The position numbers and the translations under genes were made by a program. A stretch of DNA of 64,000 nt from Noviluteimonas gilva (GTDB lineage: Bacteria; Pseudomonadota; Gammaproteobacteria; Xanthomonadales; Xanthomonadaceae), in contig NZ_WOXT01000002.1 of NCBI RefSeq assembly GCF_009740395.1, forward strand, positions 248,001 to 312,000, in the 5' to 3' direction. The notes below the pieces were generated by a model. That model was given only the letters and a program-made list of their open reading frames with translations, did not search any database and was not told where the DNA came from. Within the stretch, counting starts at the first letter, position 1. Each line of letters starts with the position of its first letter. This document shows, piece after piece, positions 1-8,476 of the stretch.

Positions 1-44
1 AGGCTCCCCGAGGAAGCCCAACGAAGGACGATCGGAACAACGGC

Positions 45-623
45 CTATGCCGCTTTCGGTTCGTCGTGCGTATGCGTGCCACGCGCGGGCTGCAGCTCGA
101 GCACCACGCGGACCAAACCCGGCTGCTGCGTCGGCTCGCGACGGAATCCCAGCGACGTCGCGAGCGCGAGCATCGGCTGGTTGTGTTCGAGCACGTCGCC
201 CCACAGGCGCTCCAGGCGCCGGCCTTTCGCCCAACGCACCAGGCGGCGCATCAGGTGACGGCCCAGGCCCAGGCCCGCGATGTAGTGGCTGACGAGGATC
301 GCGAATTCGGCTTCACGGCCCGAATCGGTGATCGCCGCGCGCGCCACGGCGCCGACGAGCGCTTCACCCGGTGGCAACGGCTCGGCGGCGACGAGCGCGA
401 ATTCGCGCTTGGCGTCGGGCCGCGAGAGCTTGTCCGCCATCTCCGGCGTCAGCTCGCGCACCGCGTGCAGGAAGCGTTGCCGGATTTCGTCGGGCTCGAG
501 CAGGGCGAAGCCCTGCCGCAACGGATCGGCGTCGGCCGGCCGGATCGGACGGATGAGGACCTCACGCCCATTGCTGAGCCGGATCTGTTCGTGCCACGGG
601 GGAAGTCGGTTGCGGGCCGCCAT
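45..623 (-). CDS. GNAT family N-acetyltransferase
   Basis: A 192-residue protein with a single GNAT fold, expected to transfer an acetyl group from acetyl-CoA to an unknown amine. The acetyl-CoA binding loop is visible as GLGLGRHLM near residues 117-125, followed by the C-terminal strand-helix with EHNQPMLALATSLGF near 146-160. The N-terminal segment (IRPIRPADAD) is also typical. A length of 190 residues suits a stand-alone GNAT. It resembles the GNAT domains found at the C-terminus of acyl-CoA synthetase-like protein acetyltransferases, but no such domain is attached here. The substrate cannot be told from sequence. It is divergent from the cation transporter that follows. Confidence 0.85.
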   Translation of the reverse strand: MAARNRLPPWHEQIRLSNGREVLIRPIRPADADPLRQGFALLEPDEIRQRFLHAVRELTPEMADKLSRPDAKREFALVAAEPLPPGEALVGAVARAAITDSGREAEFAILVSHYIAGLGLGRHLMRRLVRWAKGRRLERLWGDVLEHNQPMLALATSLGFRREPTQQPGLVRVVLELQPARGTHTHDEPKAA

Positions 624-734
624 TCAGCGACAATGCCAGAGCGGAAGTGAAGCCCAGCTCTAGACGCGTGTTAAGCGGGCCACGAACACCGGGTTTAACG
701 CGGGCAATTGTTATCCTTGCGCGCTCTCCCATTC

Positions 735-1700
735 ATGTATCGGAACACCATGGCCGGCAGCGGCGACTCTACCCGCGCGATTCTCTTCGCCCTCGGCGCC
801 AATTTCGCCATCGCCTGTGCCAAGGGCTTTGCGGCGTACATGACCAATTCCAGCGCGATGATCGCCGAGACGGTCCACTCGCTCGCCGACTGCGGCAACC
901 AGCTGCTGCTGTTGCTGGGCCTGAAGCAGGCCAAGAAGCCGCCGACGCCCGACTATCCGCTCGGCTACGGCAAGGCCATCTATTTCTGGTCCTTCCTGGT
1001 CGCGCTGATGCTTTTCTCGGTCGGCGGCATGTTCAGCCTCTACGAAGGCATCCACAAATTGCACAACCCCGAACCGCTCGAGCAGTGGTGGTGGGCGGTC
1101 GGCGTGCTGATCTTCGGCATCATCGCCGAGAGCGTGTCGATGCGTGCGTGCATGCAGGAAGTCAACAAGGCGCGCGGCGATCGTTCGCTGTGGCGCTGGT
1201 TCCGCGAAAGCCGCCAGGCCGAATTGGTGGTGATCTTCGGCGAGGACCTGGCGGCCCTGTTCGGCCTGGTGTTCGCGCTGTTCGCCGTCGTGCTCGCCGT
1301 GATCACGGGCAACCCGATGTGGGATGCGATCGGCACGGTCGCGATCGGTGCGTTGCTGATCATCGTGGCGGTGTTCGTCGCCGTCGAAGTCAAGGCGATG
1401 CTGATCGGCCAGAGCGTTGACGTCAACGTCCAGGCCGGCATTCGCACCTTCCTGGAATCGCGCCCGGAGATCTCGCGCGTGCTGAGCCTGATCACGCTGC
1501 AGCTCGGCAACGAGATGATGGTGTCGGTGCACGCGGAAATGCACGAGACGCAGACGTCGCGCGCGCTGATCGACGGCATCAACGGGATCGAGAAGGAACT
1601 CAAGGCGCGCTACCCGCAGGTGCGCTGGAGTTTCTTCGAACCCGAACTGCCGGGCGGCGGCAAGGCCGACCAGGATTACGGGCCGGTCACGGTTTCCTGA
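735..1700 (+). CDS. cation diffusion facilitator (CDF) family transporter
   Basis: An inner-membrane divalent-cation/proton antiporter of about 321 residues. It has the CDF plan: hydrophobic helices at the N-terminus, a membrane HSLAD motif (HxxxD) in the second helix followed by GNQLLLLLG, and a C-terminal soluble domain ending in RWSFFEPEL. The GEDLAALFG segment in the fifth helix, in place of the more usual HxxxD, is typical of the ZnT9-like branch. Metal specificity (Zn, Fe or Mn) cannot be decided. ATG 735 is chosen; ATG 750 is an alternative start, and a TTG at 708 would add a non-conserved leader. It is monocistronic and convergent with rlmJ. Confidence 0.88.
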   Translation: MYRNTMAGSGDSTRAILFALGANFAIACAKGFAAYMTNSSAMIAETVHSLADCGNQLLLLLGLKQAKKPPTPDYPLGYGKAIYFWSFLVALMLFSVGGMFSLYEGIHKLHNPEPLEQWWWAVGVLIFGIIAESVSMRACMQEVNKARGDRSLWRWFRESRQAELVVIFGEDLAALFGLVFALFAVVLAVITGNPMWDAIGTVAIGALLIIVAVFVAVEVKAMLIGQSVDVNVQAGIRTFLESRPEISRVLSLITLQLGNEMMVSVHAEMHETQTSRALIDGINGIEKELKARYPQVRWSFFEPELPGGGKADQDYGPVTVS

Positions 1701-1703
1701 GTG

Positions 1704-2561
1704 TCACGCGGGCGCGCGCAGCCACTCCATGTGCGCGTTGCCCCCGGCCGGTTCCTGCAACGCGTTTCGCAGCGCATTGAGCGTGTGCCGGAACTGCCTG
1801 TCGAATTGATACGGGGCATTGAGGATCAACAAGCCGCTGCCGTTCATGCGCAGCGGTGAGTCGTCGGGGCGCACCAGCAACTCGACGACGAGCGCCGACT
1901 TCGCCTCCATCGTCGCGGCGCGCCGATAGAACGGCGGCAGCGAACGCCGCAACTTGATCGGATACCACAGCGCGAACATCCCCTGCGGCCAACGCTGCAG
2001 GCCATCGCGCAGGGCCGCGATCGCCAGGTCGAATTCTTCCAGCTGCGCTTCGTACGGCGGATCGATCAGCACCAGGCCGCGCGCGAACCGCGTCTGCCCC
2101 GAACGCGGCGGCAACAGGGCTTTCATCGCCGCATAGCCGTCGGTGCGTTGGTGCACGACCACGCGCGGGTCGTCGCGGAACTCGATGTTGAGGATCGACG
2201 CTTCGTCGGGCTGCAATTCGCAGCAGGCGATGCGGTCCTGTTCGCGCAGGGCATGCGCGAGCAGCCACGGGGAACCGGGATAGGCCTTCGGGCCATGCGC
2301 GGCGCGGCAGGCTTCGATGGCGGCCAGGTAACGCGCGATGTGCGTATCGCCCGTGGCGCGGAGTTTGGCGACGCCACCCTCGGCCTCGCCGGTGCGCTTG
2401 GCGGCCACTGCGTCGAGGGAGTACAGGCCGCGCCCGGCGTGGGTGTCGAGCGCGAAGCAAGCCGCAGGCTTGGCGCGCAGGGCGTCGCACAGCGCGAGCA
2501 GGGCGACGTGCTTGAGCACGTCGGCGTGGTTGCCGGCATGGAAGGCGTGGCGATAGTTCAT
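1704..2561 (-). CDS. rlmJ: 23S rRNA (adenine-2030 N6)-methyltransferase RlmJ
   Basis: A 285-residue SAM-dependent enzyme that methylates N6 of A2030 in 23S rRNA. The N-terminus MNYRHAFHAGNHADVLKH is the hallmark of the family. The SAM-binding part (LDTHAGRGLY) lies near residues 38-47, and the catalytic DPPY motif of N6-adenine methyltransferases is at 167-170. The length matches E. coli RlmJ. The start lies 38 nt from the divergent creB start, so the two promoters share this gap. Confidence 0.95.
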   Translation of the reverse strand: MNYRHAFHAGNHADVLKHVALLALCDALRAKPAACFALDTHAGRGLYSLDAVAAKRTGEAEGGVAKLRATGDTHIARYLAAIEACRAAHGPKAYPGSPWLLAHALREQDRIACCELQPDEASILNIEFRDDPRVVVHQRTDGYAAMKALLPPRSGQTRFARGLVLIDPPYEAQLEEFDLAIAALRDGLQRWPQGMFALWYPIKLRRSLPPFYRRAATMEAKSALVVELLVRPDDSPLRMNGSGLLILNAPYQFDRQFRHTLNALRNALQEPAGGNAHMEWLRAPA

Positions 2562-2599
2562 GGTGCGCAGGATACGCGGTGGGCGGCTATGCTCCGCGC

Positions 2600-3265
2600 A
2601 TGCGCCTGCTGCTTGTGGAAGACGAGACCGCCATCGCCGACACCGTGGCCTACGCCCTGCGCGAGGACGGCTTCGACGTGCACCACTGCCTGACCGCCGG
2701 CGACGCCCTGCGCGCGTCGGGGGAAGGGCGCTTCGACCTGGCCATCCTCGATGTCGGCCTGCCGGACCTCGGCGGTTTCGCGCTGTGCCGCGAACTGCGG
2801 CGCACCGGCGATTTGCCCGTGATCTTCCTCACCGCGCATGCGGCCGAAGCCGAGCGCGTGCTGGGCTTCGAACTGGGCGCAGACGATTACGTGACCAAAC
2901 CCTTCTCGCCGCGCGAACTGGTGGCGCGCGTGCGGGCGGTGCTGCGGCGTGTCGCCTCGCATGCCGAGCCGGCGCCGGGCAACGGCTTCGGGCACGACGC
3001 CGAGGGCCACCGCATCCGCTGGCGCGGGCGGTGGCTGGATCTCACGCGTTACGAATACGGCCTGCTCGCCGCCTTGTTGCAGCGCCCCGGCGCCGTGCTC
3101 ACGCGCGCGCAGTTGATGGACCGTGTGTGGGGTGACGCGCTGGAAAGCGGCGATCGCACCGTGGACACGCACGTCAAGACGCTGCGCGCGAAGCTGCACG
3201 CATTCGACCCTTCCTGCGATCCGATCCGCACGCACCGCGGCATCGGGTATTCGATCGACACCTGA
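2600..3265 (+). CDS. creB: CreB-type response regulator
   Basis: A 221-residue OmpR/PhoB-type response regulator. Its receiver domain carries the acidic pair E8/D9, phosphoacceptor D51 (AILDVGLPD) and K100 (DDYVTKPFS). A winged-helix DNA-binding domain follows (LTRYEYGLLAALL, THRGIGYSID). ATG 2600 starts the classic MRLLLVEDE receiver strand; an upstream start would only add a non-conserved extension. The assignment to CreB rests on the downstream creC and creD genes. In enterobacteria CreBC responds to envelope and beta-lactam stress and to growth in minimal medium; that role is inferred here. Confidence 0.9.
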   Translation: MRLLLVEDETAIADTVAYALREDGFDVHHCLTAGDALRASGEGRFDLAILDVGLPDLGGFALCRELRRTGDLPVIFLTAHAAEAERVLGFELGADDYVTKPFSPRELVARVRAVLRRVASHAEPAPGNGFGHDAEGHRIRWRGRWLDLTRYEYGLLAALLQRPGAVLTRAQLMDRVWGDALESGDRTVDTHVKTLRAKLHAFDPSCDPIRTHRGIGYSIDT

Positions 3266-3271
3266 CGCCGC

Positions 3272-4687
3272 ATGCGCATCGGGCTGCGCGTATTCCTCGG
3301 GTACTTCGCGATCGTCGCGCTCGCGGCGCTGCTGCTCGCGCGCGTGTTCGTCGCCGAAGTGAAGCCCGGCGTGCGGCAGGCGATGGAGGACACGCTCGCG
3401 GAGACGGCCAACGTGCTCGCGGAGATCGCGACCGATGATTTCCTCGCAGGCCACATCGCCGATGGCCGCTTCGCGCAGCGCGTCAAGAACGTGCAATCGC
3501 GCGACCCGGGCGCGCAGATCTGGGGCTTCCAGAAGCGCGCGGTGACCACGCGCATCTATGTCACGGACGCACGCGGCATCGTGGTCTTCGACAGTGCGGG
3601 GCGCGATGTCGGAAAGAATTACGCGCGCTGGAACGACGTGTATCTCACGCTGCGCGGGCAATACGGCGCGCGTTCGACGCGCAGCGATCCCAACGATCCG
3701 AATTCCACCGTCATGCACGTCGCCGCGCCGCTGCGCGATGCGAGCGGGCGCATCGTCGGCGTCCTCACCGTCGCCAAGCCGAACCAGACGCTCGCGCCGT
3801 TCATCGCGCGCAGCCAAGCGAAAGTGATGAAGTGGGGCTGGCTGTTGATGGGCGTCGCGTTGTTGATCGGCTTGACGACAGCGTGGTGGTTCGCGCGCCA
3901 GCTCGGTGCGCTGCAGCGTTATGCGCATGCGGTGACCGCGGGCGAGCGCGCGACGCCGCCCAAGGCCGCCGGCGAATTCGGCGATCTCGGCCAAGCGTTG
4001 GAAACGATGCGCACGCGGCTGGAAGGCAAGCAATACGTCGAGCAATACGTGCATACGCTGACGCACGAGATGAAGAGCCCGCTGGCTGCGATTCGTGGCA
4101 GCGCGGAATTGCTCGAAGGGCCGATGGCGGAAGCCGATCGTGCGCGTTTCGCAGCTGCGATTCGCGCGCAAAGCGAGCGGCTTGCGCAGATGATCGACAA
4201 GTTGCTGGCGCTGGCAGCGGTGGAGCACCAGCAGGCGCTGGAAGTGCACGACCGCCTGGATTTGAATGCCGTCGTCGTCGATGCCATCGCGCATTGCGCG
4301 AAAGGCGACGTCGAGATCTGCCACAACGGTGGCGAGTGTTACGTAGAAGGCGACCCGTTCCTGCTGCGCCAGGCGATCGTCAACCTGTTCGACAACGCCG
4401 TGTCGTTTTCACCGAAGGGCCGTCATGTCGACGTCGATGTCTCTCCCGACGACGAGGGCCGGTGCCAGGTCCGCGTGATCGATGCCGGCCCCGGCATTCC
4501 GGATTACGCGATGCCGCGGGTCTTCGAACGCTTCTATTCGCTGCCGCGCCCGGAAGGCGGCAGCCGCAGCAGTGGCCTGGGATTGTGCTTCGTGGCCGAG
4601 GTCGCCGCGTTGCATGGCGGCCGCGCGACGCTTGAAAACTTCCACCTCGGCGGCGCCATCGCCACGCTCGAACTGCCCGAAGCCTGA
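3272..4687 (+). CDS. creC: CreC-type sensor histidine kinase
   Basis: A 471-residue membrane histidine kinase. Transmembrane helices lie near residues 9-28 and 189-206 and flank a periplasmic sensor of about 160 residues with a CACHE-like look (RIYVTDARGIVVFDSAG). A HAMP-like linker precedes the H-box THEMKSPLAAIRG with phosphorylated His265. The ATPase domain has the N-box NLFDNAVSFSP, G1 DAGPGIP and G2 SSGLGLCF. It starts 6 nt after creB, so the pair is co-transcribed. Length and creD linkage support CreC. Confidence 0.92.
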   Translation: MRIGLRVFLGYFAIVALAALLLARVFVAEVKPGVRQAMEDTLAETANVLAEIATDDFLAGHIADGRFAQRVKNVQSRDPGAQIWGFQKRAVTTRIYVTDARGIVVFDSAGRDVGKNYARWNDVYLTLRGQYGARSTRSDPNDPNSTVMHVAAPLRDASGRIVGVLTVAKPNQTLAPFIARSQAKVMKWGWLLMGVALLIGLTTAWWFARQLGALQRYAHAVTAGERATPPKAAGEFGDLGQALETMRTRLEGKQYVEQYVHTLTHEMKSPLAAIRGSAELLEGPMAEADRARFAAAIRAQSERLAQMIDKLLALAAVEHQQALEVHDRLDLNAVVVDAIAHCAKGDVEICHNGGECYVEGDPFLLRQAIVNLFDNAVSFSPKGRHVDVDVSPDDEGRCQVRVIDAGPGIPDYAMPRVFERFYSLPRPEGGSRSSGLGLCFVAEVAALHGGRATLENFHLGGAIATLELPEA

Positions 4688-4774
4688 CTTCACCGTCGCC
4701 ACACACACCCGCCATCGGCGCCGCACGCGCCGGCGCGAGGCTGCGCGCATCCCAAGGCCAGGAAAGGACCTGCC

Positions 4775-6112
4775 ATGCGCTTCGCCTTCAAAGCGGTCGT
4801 CGTTTTCTTCCTCACGCTCGGCTTGCTCATCCCGTTGCTGCTGATCCGCGGCACTATCCAGGAACGCGAGGTCTACCGCGCCGAGGCGGTCGCCAACGTC
4901 GCGGCCACCAGTGCCGGCAAACAGGCCGTGTTGGGGCCGGTGCTCGTCGTGCCTTACACCGAACTCGTCGAACAGGATGAGGTCACGCCGCAGGGCGTGC
5001 GCAAAGTCCTGAAGGAACAGGCGGGCAAGTGGACCTTCTTCCCCGATACGCTCGTCGTCGACGGCACCATGAAGCCCGACACGCGCAAGCGCGGGCTGTA
5101 TCGCGTGCCGGTGTATGAGCTCGACATGCACGCGGTGGCGGCGATCCGTGCGCAGATTCCGGTGGATGGCGCGCGGCCTCGTCGCATCGGGCGCCCGTTC
5201 CTCAGCGTGGGTGCCTCGGATGTGCGCGGGTTCGTCGGCACGCCTACGTTGAAGGTCGGCGGCAGGGCGCTGCCGCTGACGGCCGGGTTCGGAAGCCAGC
5301 CGATCGGCGGCGTGCATGCGCGAATGGATGCACCGCAGGCGGGGCAGGCGATCGCATTGGACGTGACGTTCGACGCAGTGATCGGCGGCACTGAAGCGCT
5401 CGCGCTGGTGCCGATCGCGCGGGACAACCGGTTCGCGCTGAAGTCGACGTGGCCCGATCCGATCTTCGGCGGCAGCTTCCTGCCGCGCACGCGCACGGTG
5501 GATGCCAAGGGCTTTCGCGCGCAGTGGGAGATCTCGTCGCTGGCGACCAGCGCGCAGACGCGATTCCTCGAAACCAAGGATCCAACCAGCCTGCTGCAAC
5601 TGGCGCCGATGCGCGGGTCGGATGCGTCGGTGTCTGGCGTCGATGCGGTGGGCGTGACGCTGTTCGACGCGGTCGATAGTTACACGCTGGCCGATCGCGC
5701 GACGAAGTACGGGATCCTGTTCGTGTTGCTGACCTTCGTCGGCTTTTTCATGTTCGAGTTGATCAAGCAGTTGCCGATCCACCCGATCCAGTACGGCCTG
5801 GTGGGCCTGGCGCTGGCGATCTTCTTCCTGCTGCTCGTGAGCCTGAGCGAGCACATCCCGTTCGGATCGGCGTACCTGGTGTCGGCCGCGGCGTGCATCG
5901 GGTTGCTCGGGTTCTATCTGAGCGCGGTGTTGCAAAGCGTGCTGCGCGGCGTGGGCTTTGCCGCGATGCTGGCGCTGTTGTACGCGGCGCTGTACGGCGT
6001 GCTCGTGTCGGAAGACAACGCGCTGGTGCTGGGTGCCGGCCTGTTGTTCGTCGTGCTGGCGACGATCATGGTGGTGACGCGCAAGGTGGATTGGTACGCG
6101 TTGCAGCGATGA
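4775..6112 (+). CDS. creD: cell envelope integrity inner membrane protein CreD
   Basis: A 445-residue inner membrane protein. An N-terminal helix (about residues 6-25) is followed by a large extracytoplasmic domain of about 270 residues and then a bundle of about five hydrophobic helices from residue 310 to near the C-terminus. CreD is the main output of the CreBC system in other bacteria, and its loss or overproduction changes beta-lactam and colicin sensitivity. A good ribosome site (AGGAAAGGA) precedes the ATG. The 87-nt gap from creC holds one perfect TTCAC half-site at 4689-4693, but the second half of an enterobacterial cre-tag is poor. Confidence 0.92.
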   Translation: MRFAFKAVVVFFLTLGLLIPLLLIRGTIQEREVYRAEAVANVAATSAGKQAVLGPVLVVPYTELVEQDEVTPQGVRKVLKEQAGKWTFFPDTLVVDGTMKPDTRKRGLYRVPVYELDMHAVAAIRAQIPVDGARPRRIGRPFLSVGASDVRGFVGTPTLKVGGRALPLTAGFGSQPIGGVHARMDAPQAGQAIALDVTFDAVIGGTEALALVPIARDNRFALKSTWPDPIFGGSFLPRTRTVDAKGFRAQWEISSLATSAQTRFLETKDPTSLLQLAPMRGSDASVSGVDAVGVTLFDAVDSYTLADRATKYGILFVLLTFVGFFMFELIKQLPIHPIQYGLVGLALAIFFLLLVSLSEHIPFGSAYLVSAAACIGLLGFYLSAVLQSVLRGVGFAAMLALLYAALYGVLVSEDNALVLGAGLLFVVLATIMVVTRKVDWYALQR

Positions 6113-6121
6113 GTTCTTTCC

Positions 6122-6147
6122 CCCTCCCCTGCGAAGGCAGGGGAGGG
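6122..6147. repeat. G-rich intergenic hairpin, copy 1
   Basis: An 11-bp perfect inverted repeat (CCCTCCCCTGC / GCAGGGGAGGG) with loop GAAG, lying between the convergent ends of creD and the PAP2 gene. The sequence continues GGCCGGGGAGGGG. Related copies occur at 7924-7949, 19141-19160 and 22736-22755. It may act as a bidirectional terminator, though it lacks a T-run, or as an exonuclease block. Confidence 0.75.
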
Positions 6148-6178
6148 CCGGGGAGGGGTTGCGTGATTGGCCGCGCAA

Positions 6179-6709
6179 CTAGAACAACGTCACACCCGGC
6201 ACGCACCACAACGACAGCGATGCAATCCCGGTTCCAATCGCAGTCGCCGCCAACACATCGCTCGGATAGTGCAAACCAAGCACCACGCGCGACACCGCAA
6301 CGGTGGAAGCGAACGGCACCAACACCCACGCCAACACCGGGTAATACGCCAGCGCAACGAGCGTGAACGCCACTGCGTGCAGGGTATGGCCCGACGGAAA
6401 ACTGAACTCGTCGAGCGGTGCGACCCACGCGTGGATGCGCGCATCGGAGGCGAAGGGGCGCGGGCGTTTGGTCCAACGCTTCAGGAACGCATAGAGGCCG
6501 ACGGCGATGCTGCCGGTCACCGCGAGATGCGCGGCGGCAAGCAAACCAGCGCGGCCATCGACGATCACCATCGCGGCCATCAACGCATACCAGGCCGCGC
6601 CGTCGCCGAGTCGGCTGACGAAAGCGAACAACGCGCGCACACCGCGGTGTTCGCACCAATGATTGGCCTTGAGGCACCAGGCCGAGTCAATCCGGGGCAA
6701 GCTGGGCAT
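6179..6709 (-). CDS. PAP2-family membrane phosphatase
   Basis: A 176-residue integral membrane phosphatase of the PAP2/undecaprenyl-pyrophosphate phosphatase superfamily. All three signature motifs are present: KxxxxxxRP (K77...R84-P85), PSGH (105-108) and SRxxxxxHxxxD (S140-R141, H147, D151). About five hydrophobic helices surround them. Likely substrates are a lipid phosphate or undecaprenyl pyrophosphate; the exact one is not shown. Its start overlaps the end of the upstream glycosyltransferase gene by 23 nt, so the two are translated from one message and may act in the same lipid-linked glycan pathway. Confidence 0.88.
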   Translation of the reverse strand: MPSLPRIDSAWCLKANHWCEHRGVRALFAFVSRLGDGAAWYALMAAMVIVDGRAGLLAAAHLAVTGSIAVGLYAFLKRWTKRPRPFASDARIHAWVAPLDEFSFPSGHTLHAVAFTLVALAYYPVLAWVLVPFASTVAVSRVVLGLHYPSDVLAATAIGTGIASLSLWCVPGVTLF

Positions 6710-7838
6710 CGGCGATCCTCCTGCGTGCGGCGAGCATCTGGAGCAGGGCGTCGAATTCGGCGGCGACCTGGTCAGGGTGCAGGTGTTCGATGGCGGCGCG
6801 CGCGGCGACGCGCATGCGGCGCAATCCGATGTCGTCTTCGGCCAGGCGCACGGCGGCAGCAATGAACGCGGCCGCGTCGCCATCGGGGACGCGCAGGCCG
6901 TGTTCACCGTGGCGCAGGTGTTCGCGCGCGGCGCCGTAGTCGAAGGCGATCGGCGGCACGCCGCTGGCCATCGCTTCGAGCGTGACGTTGCCGAATGTTT
7001 CGCTGCGGCTCGGAAACAGGAACACGTCGCCGCTCGCGAAGTGGCGCGCGAGATCTTCGCCGCGTTGCAGGCCGGCGAACACGATGTCGGGATTCGCTTC
7101 AGAAAGCGGGGTGCGCAGCGGGCCGTCGCCGACGAACACCATGCGCGATTCCGGACGCACGCGCTGGAGTGCGCGGAACGCGGTGATTGCCAGCGAGAGG
7201 TTCTTTTCCGCCGCGATGCGGCCGACGTGGATCGCGACGAGCGTGCCGTCGCCCGCGCCCCACGATTCACGCAATCGTGCATCGCGTTTCGCGGGATGAA
7301 AGAGTGCGCCGTCGACCGCGCGCGCCAGGCGCAGCGGATTGGCGAAGCGACGTTCGGCGAGGTAGTCCTGCAACTCGCGCGTGGCGACGAGTGTTGCGTC
7401 GCCGGCGTTGTGGAAGCGGCGCATCCAGCGCAGCGCGATGGGTTCGAGAAATCCGAAGCCGTAATCGCGCATGTAGTGATCGAAGCGCGTATGCAAACCC
7501 GTTGCGACCGGCACGCCGAGTCGACGCGCGACGCGGCGCGCGGCCCAACCGAGCGGGCCTTCGGTGGCGATGTAGACGGCATCCGGCCGCCGCGCACCCC
7601 AGCGGCGCGCGAGCGACCGCAATGCGGGCGCACCGAAACGCAAACCGGGATAACGCGGCAGCGGGAACCCCCTGACGAGGAGGGTGTCGTCGACGACGGC
7701 GGCGTCGCCCGGTTGGCGCGGGCGCACGAGGTCGATCGCATGGCCGCGCGCGCGCAGGCCCAGCGCCAACCCTTCGACGGTCAGCGCGACGCCGTTGATT
7801 TCCGGCGGCCAGGTTTCGGTGACGATGGCGTAGCGCAT
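6687..7838 (-). CDS. GT4-type glycosyltransferase
   Basis: A 383-residue GT-B glycosyltransferase of the MgtA/PimB-like GT4 group. The N-terminus RYAIVTETWPPEINGVA has the usual Wx-PP-xNG pattern. The C-terminal donor domain has HVGRIAAEKNLSLAI and the EX7E region with ETFGNVTLEAMASG. Such enzymes often transfer mannose or glucose from a nucleotide sugar to a lipid acceptor. The ATG at 7838 is chosen because the upstream in-frame extension is repeat-derived. It is co-transcribed with the PAP2 phosphatase. Confidence 0.87.
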   Translation of the reverse strand: MRYAIVTETWPPEINGVALTVEGLALGLRARGHAIDLVRPRQPGDAAVVDDTLLVRGFPLPRYPGLRFGAPALRSLARRWGARRPDAVYIATEGPLGWAARRVARRLGVPVATGLHTRFDHYMRDYGFGFLEPIALRWMRRFHNAGDATLVATRELQDYLAERRFANPLRLARAVDGALFHPAKRDARLRESWGAGDGTLVAIHVGRIAAEKNLSLAITAFRALQRVRPESRMVFVGDGPLRTPLSEANPDIVFAGLQRGEDLARHFASGDVFLFPSRSETFGNVTLEAMASGVPPIAFDYGAAREHLRHGEHGLRVPDGDAAAFIAAAVRLAEDDIGLRRMRVAARAAIEHLHPDQVAAEFDALLQMLAARRRIADAQLAPD

Positions 7839-7923
7839 GGGGCGCAGGCTCGCTGCGCGCGATGACGGGGCGGTTGCTTCGGGATGACAGTTGCGTGCTG
7901 AAGTCGAAGCCACCCCACCCCGG

Positions 7924-7949
7924 CCCTCCCCTGCGGTCGTAGGGGAGGG
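7924..7949. repeat. G-rich intergenic hairpin, copy 2
   Basis: Inverted repeat CCCTCCCCT / AGGGGAGGG with an 8-nt loop, in the divergent gap between the GT4 gene and gntR. Read on the minus strand it matches copy 1 in both arms and in the trailing GGGGNGGGG tract, so it is the same element in the other orientation. A second small hairpin (GCGCAG/CTGCGC, 7842-7858) lies just upstream of the GT4 start. Confidence 0.7.
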
Positions 7950-7979
7950 GCGCATTCGAACCGTTCGTCGGGGAGGCGC

Positions 7980-8025
7980 TTGACGCCGGGCGGGTGTTCG
8001 TACTGTACTAATCACCACAGTACAG
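7980..8025 (+). promoter_or_regulatory. gntR promoter with palindromic operator
   Basis: A perfect 7-bp inverted repeat, CTGTACT (8003-8009) and AGTACAG (8019-8025), with a 9-bp spacer lies 14 nt before the gntR ATG. A TTGACG -35 (7980-7985) and a TGTACT -10 (8004-8009, 18-bp spacer) fit a sigma-70 promoter whose -10 lies inside the left operator arm. This geometry suggests autorepression by the GntR protein. YtrA-type GntR repressors use similar TACTGTA-like palindromes; binding here is inferred. Confidence 0.7.
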
Positions 8026-8038
8026 CTAGGACACCTCG

Positions 8039-8449
8039 ATGCCCCGCACCCAGGCCTTGATGCTGCAGATCGCCACCGGCGATCCCCGGCCGATCAGCAA
8101 GCAGATCGTCGACGCCGTGCGCATGAAGATCGCGACCGCGGAGCTCTCCCCCGGCGACCAGCTGCCCAGCGTGCGCGGTCTGGCGCAGCAGCTGACCGTC
8201 AATCCGAACACGGTGGCCAAGGCTTACGCCGAACTCACCGCCGAAGGCTGGGTGGAATCGCGGCAGGGTCTGGGCTTGTACGTCGCTCCGCCGCGCCAGC
8301 GCCTGAGCGATGCCGAACGCAGCCGCCGCCTGGATGAAGCGATCCAGCGCTTCCTGCACGAAGTGATCCAGCTCGACTTCGCGCCTGACGAGGTGCAGGC
8401 GCGCCTTGTCCACGAATTTCTCGCGCTTGCGCCCCGCAAGTCCGCCTGA
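8039..8449 (+). CDS. GntR/YtrA-family transcriptional regulator
   Basis: A 136-residue short GntR regulator of the YtrA subfamily: an N-terminal winged helix (LSPGDQLPSVRGLAQQL, then VNPNTVAKAYAEL and EGWVESRQGLGLYV) followed by only about 60 residues, with no large effector domain. YtrA regulators sit at the head of ABC transporter operons and repress them until cell-wall antibiotics or another envelope stress is sensed. Here it leads an ABC ATPase, a membrane protein and a peptidase. The operator overlapping its promoter supports autoregulation. Confidence 0.93.
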   Translation: MPRTQALMLQIATGDPRPISKQIVDAVRMKIATAELSPGDQLPSVRGLAQQLTVNPNTVAKAYAELTAEGWVESRQGLGLYVAPPRQRLSDAERSRRLDEAIQRFLHEVIQLDFAPDEVQARLVHEFLALAPRKSA

Positions 8450-8476
8450 CCGATCTTCGAGTTGAGAACGAACGAC

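Noticed and set aside
708-734. TTG start for the CDF transporter
   Set aside because: It adds nine residues with no family support; ATG 735 or 750 is better placed.
2558-4324. Long minus-strand open frame opposite creB-creC
   Set aside because: High G+C keeps antisense frames open. The translation is rich in Arg/His/Ala with no domain, while the plus strand encodes intact two-component proteins.
4689-4704. CreB-binding cre-tag before creD
   Set aside because: The first half TTCAC is perfect but the second half, six bases on, reads CACAC. Too weak to call without more sites.
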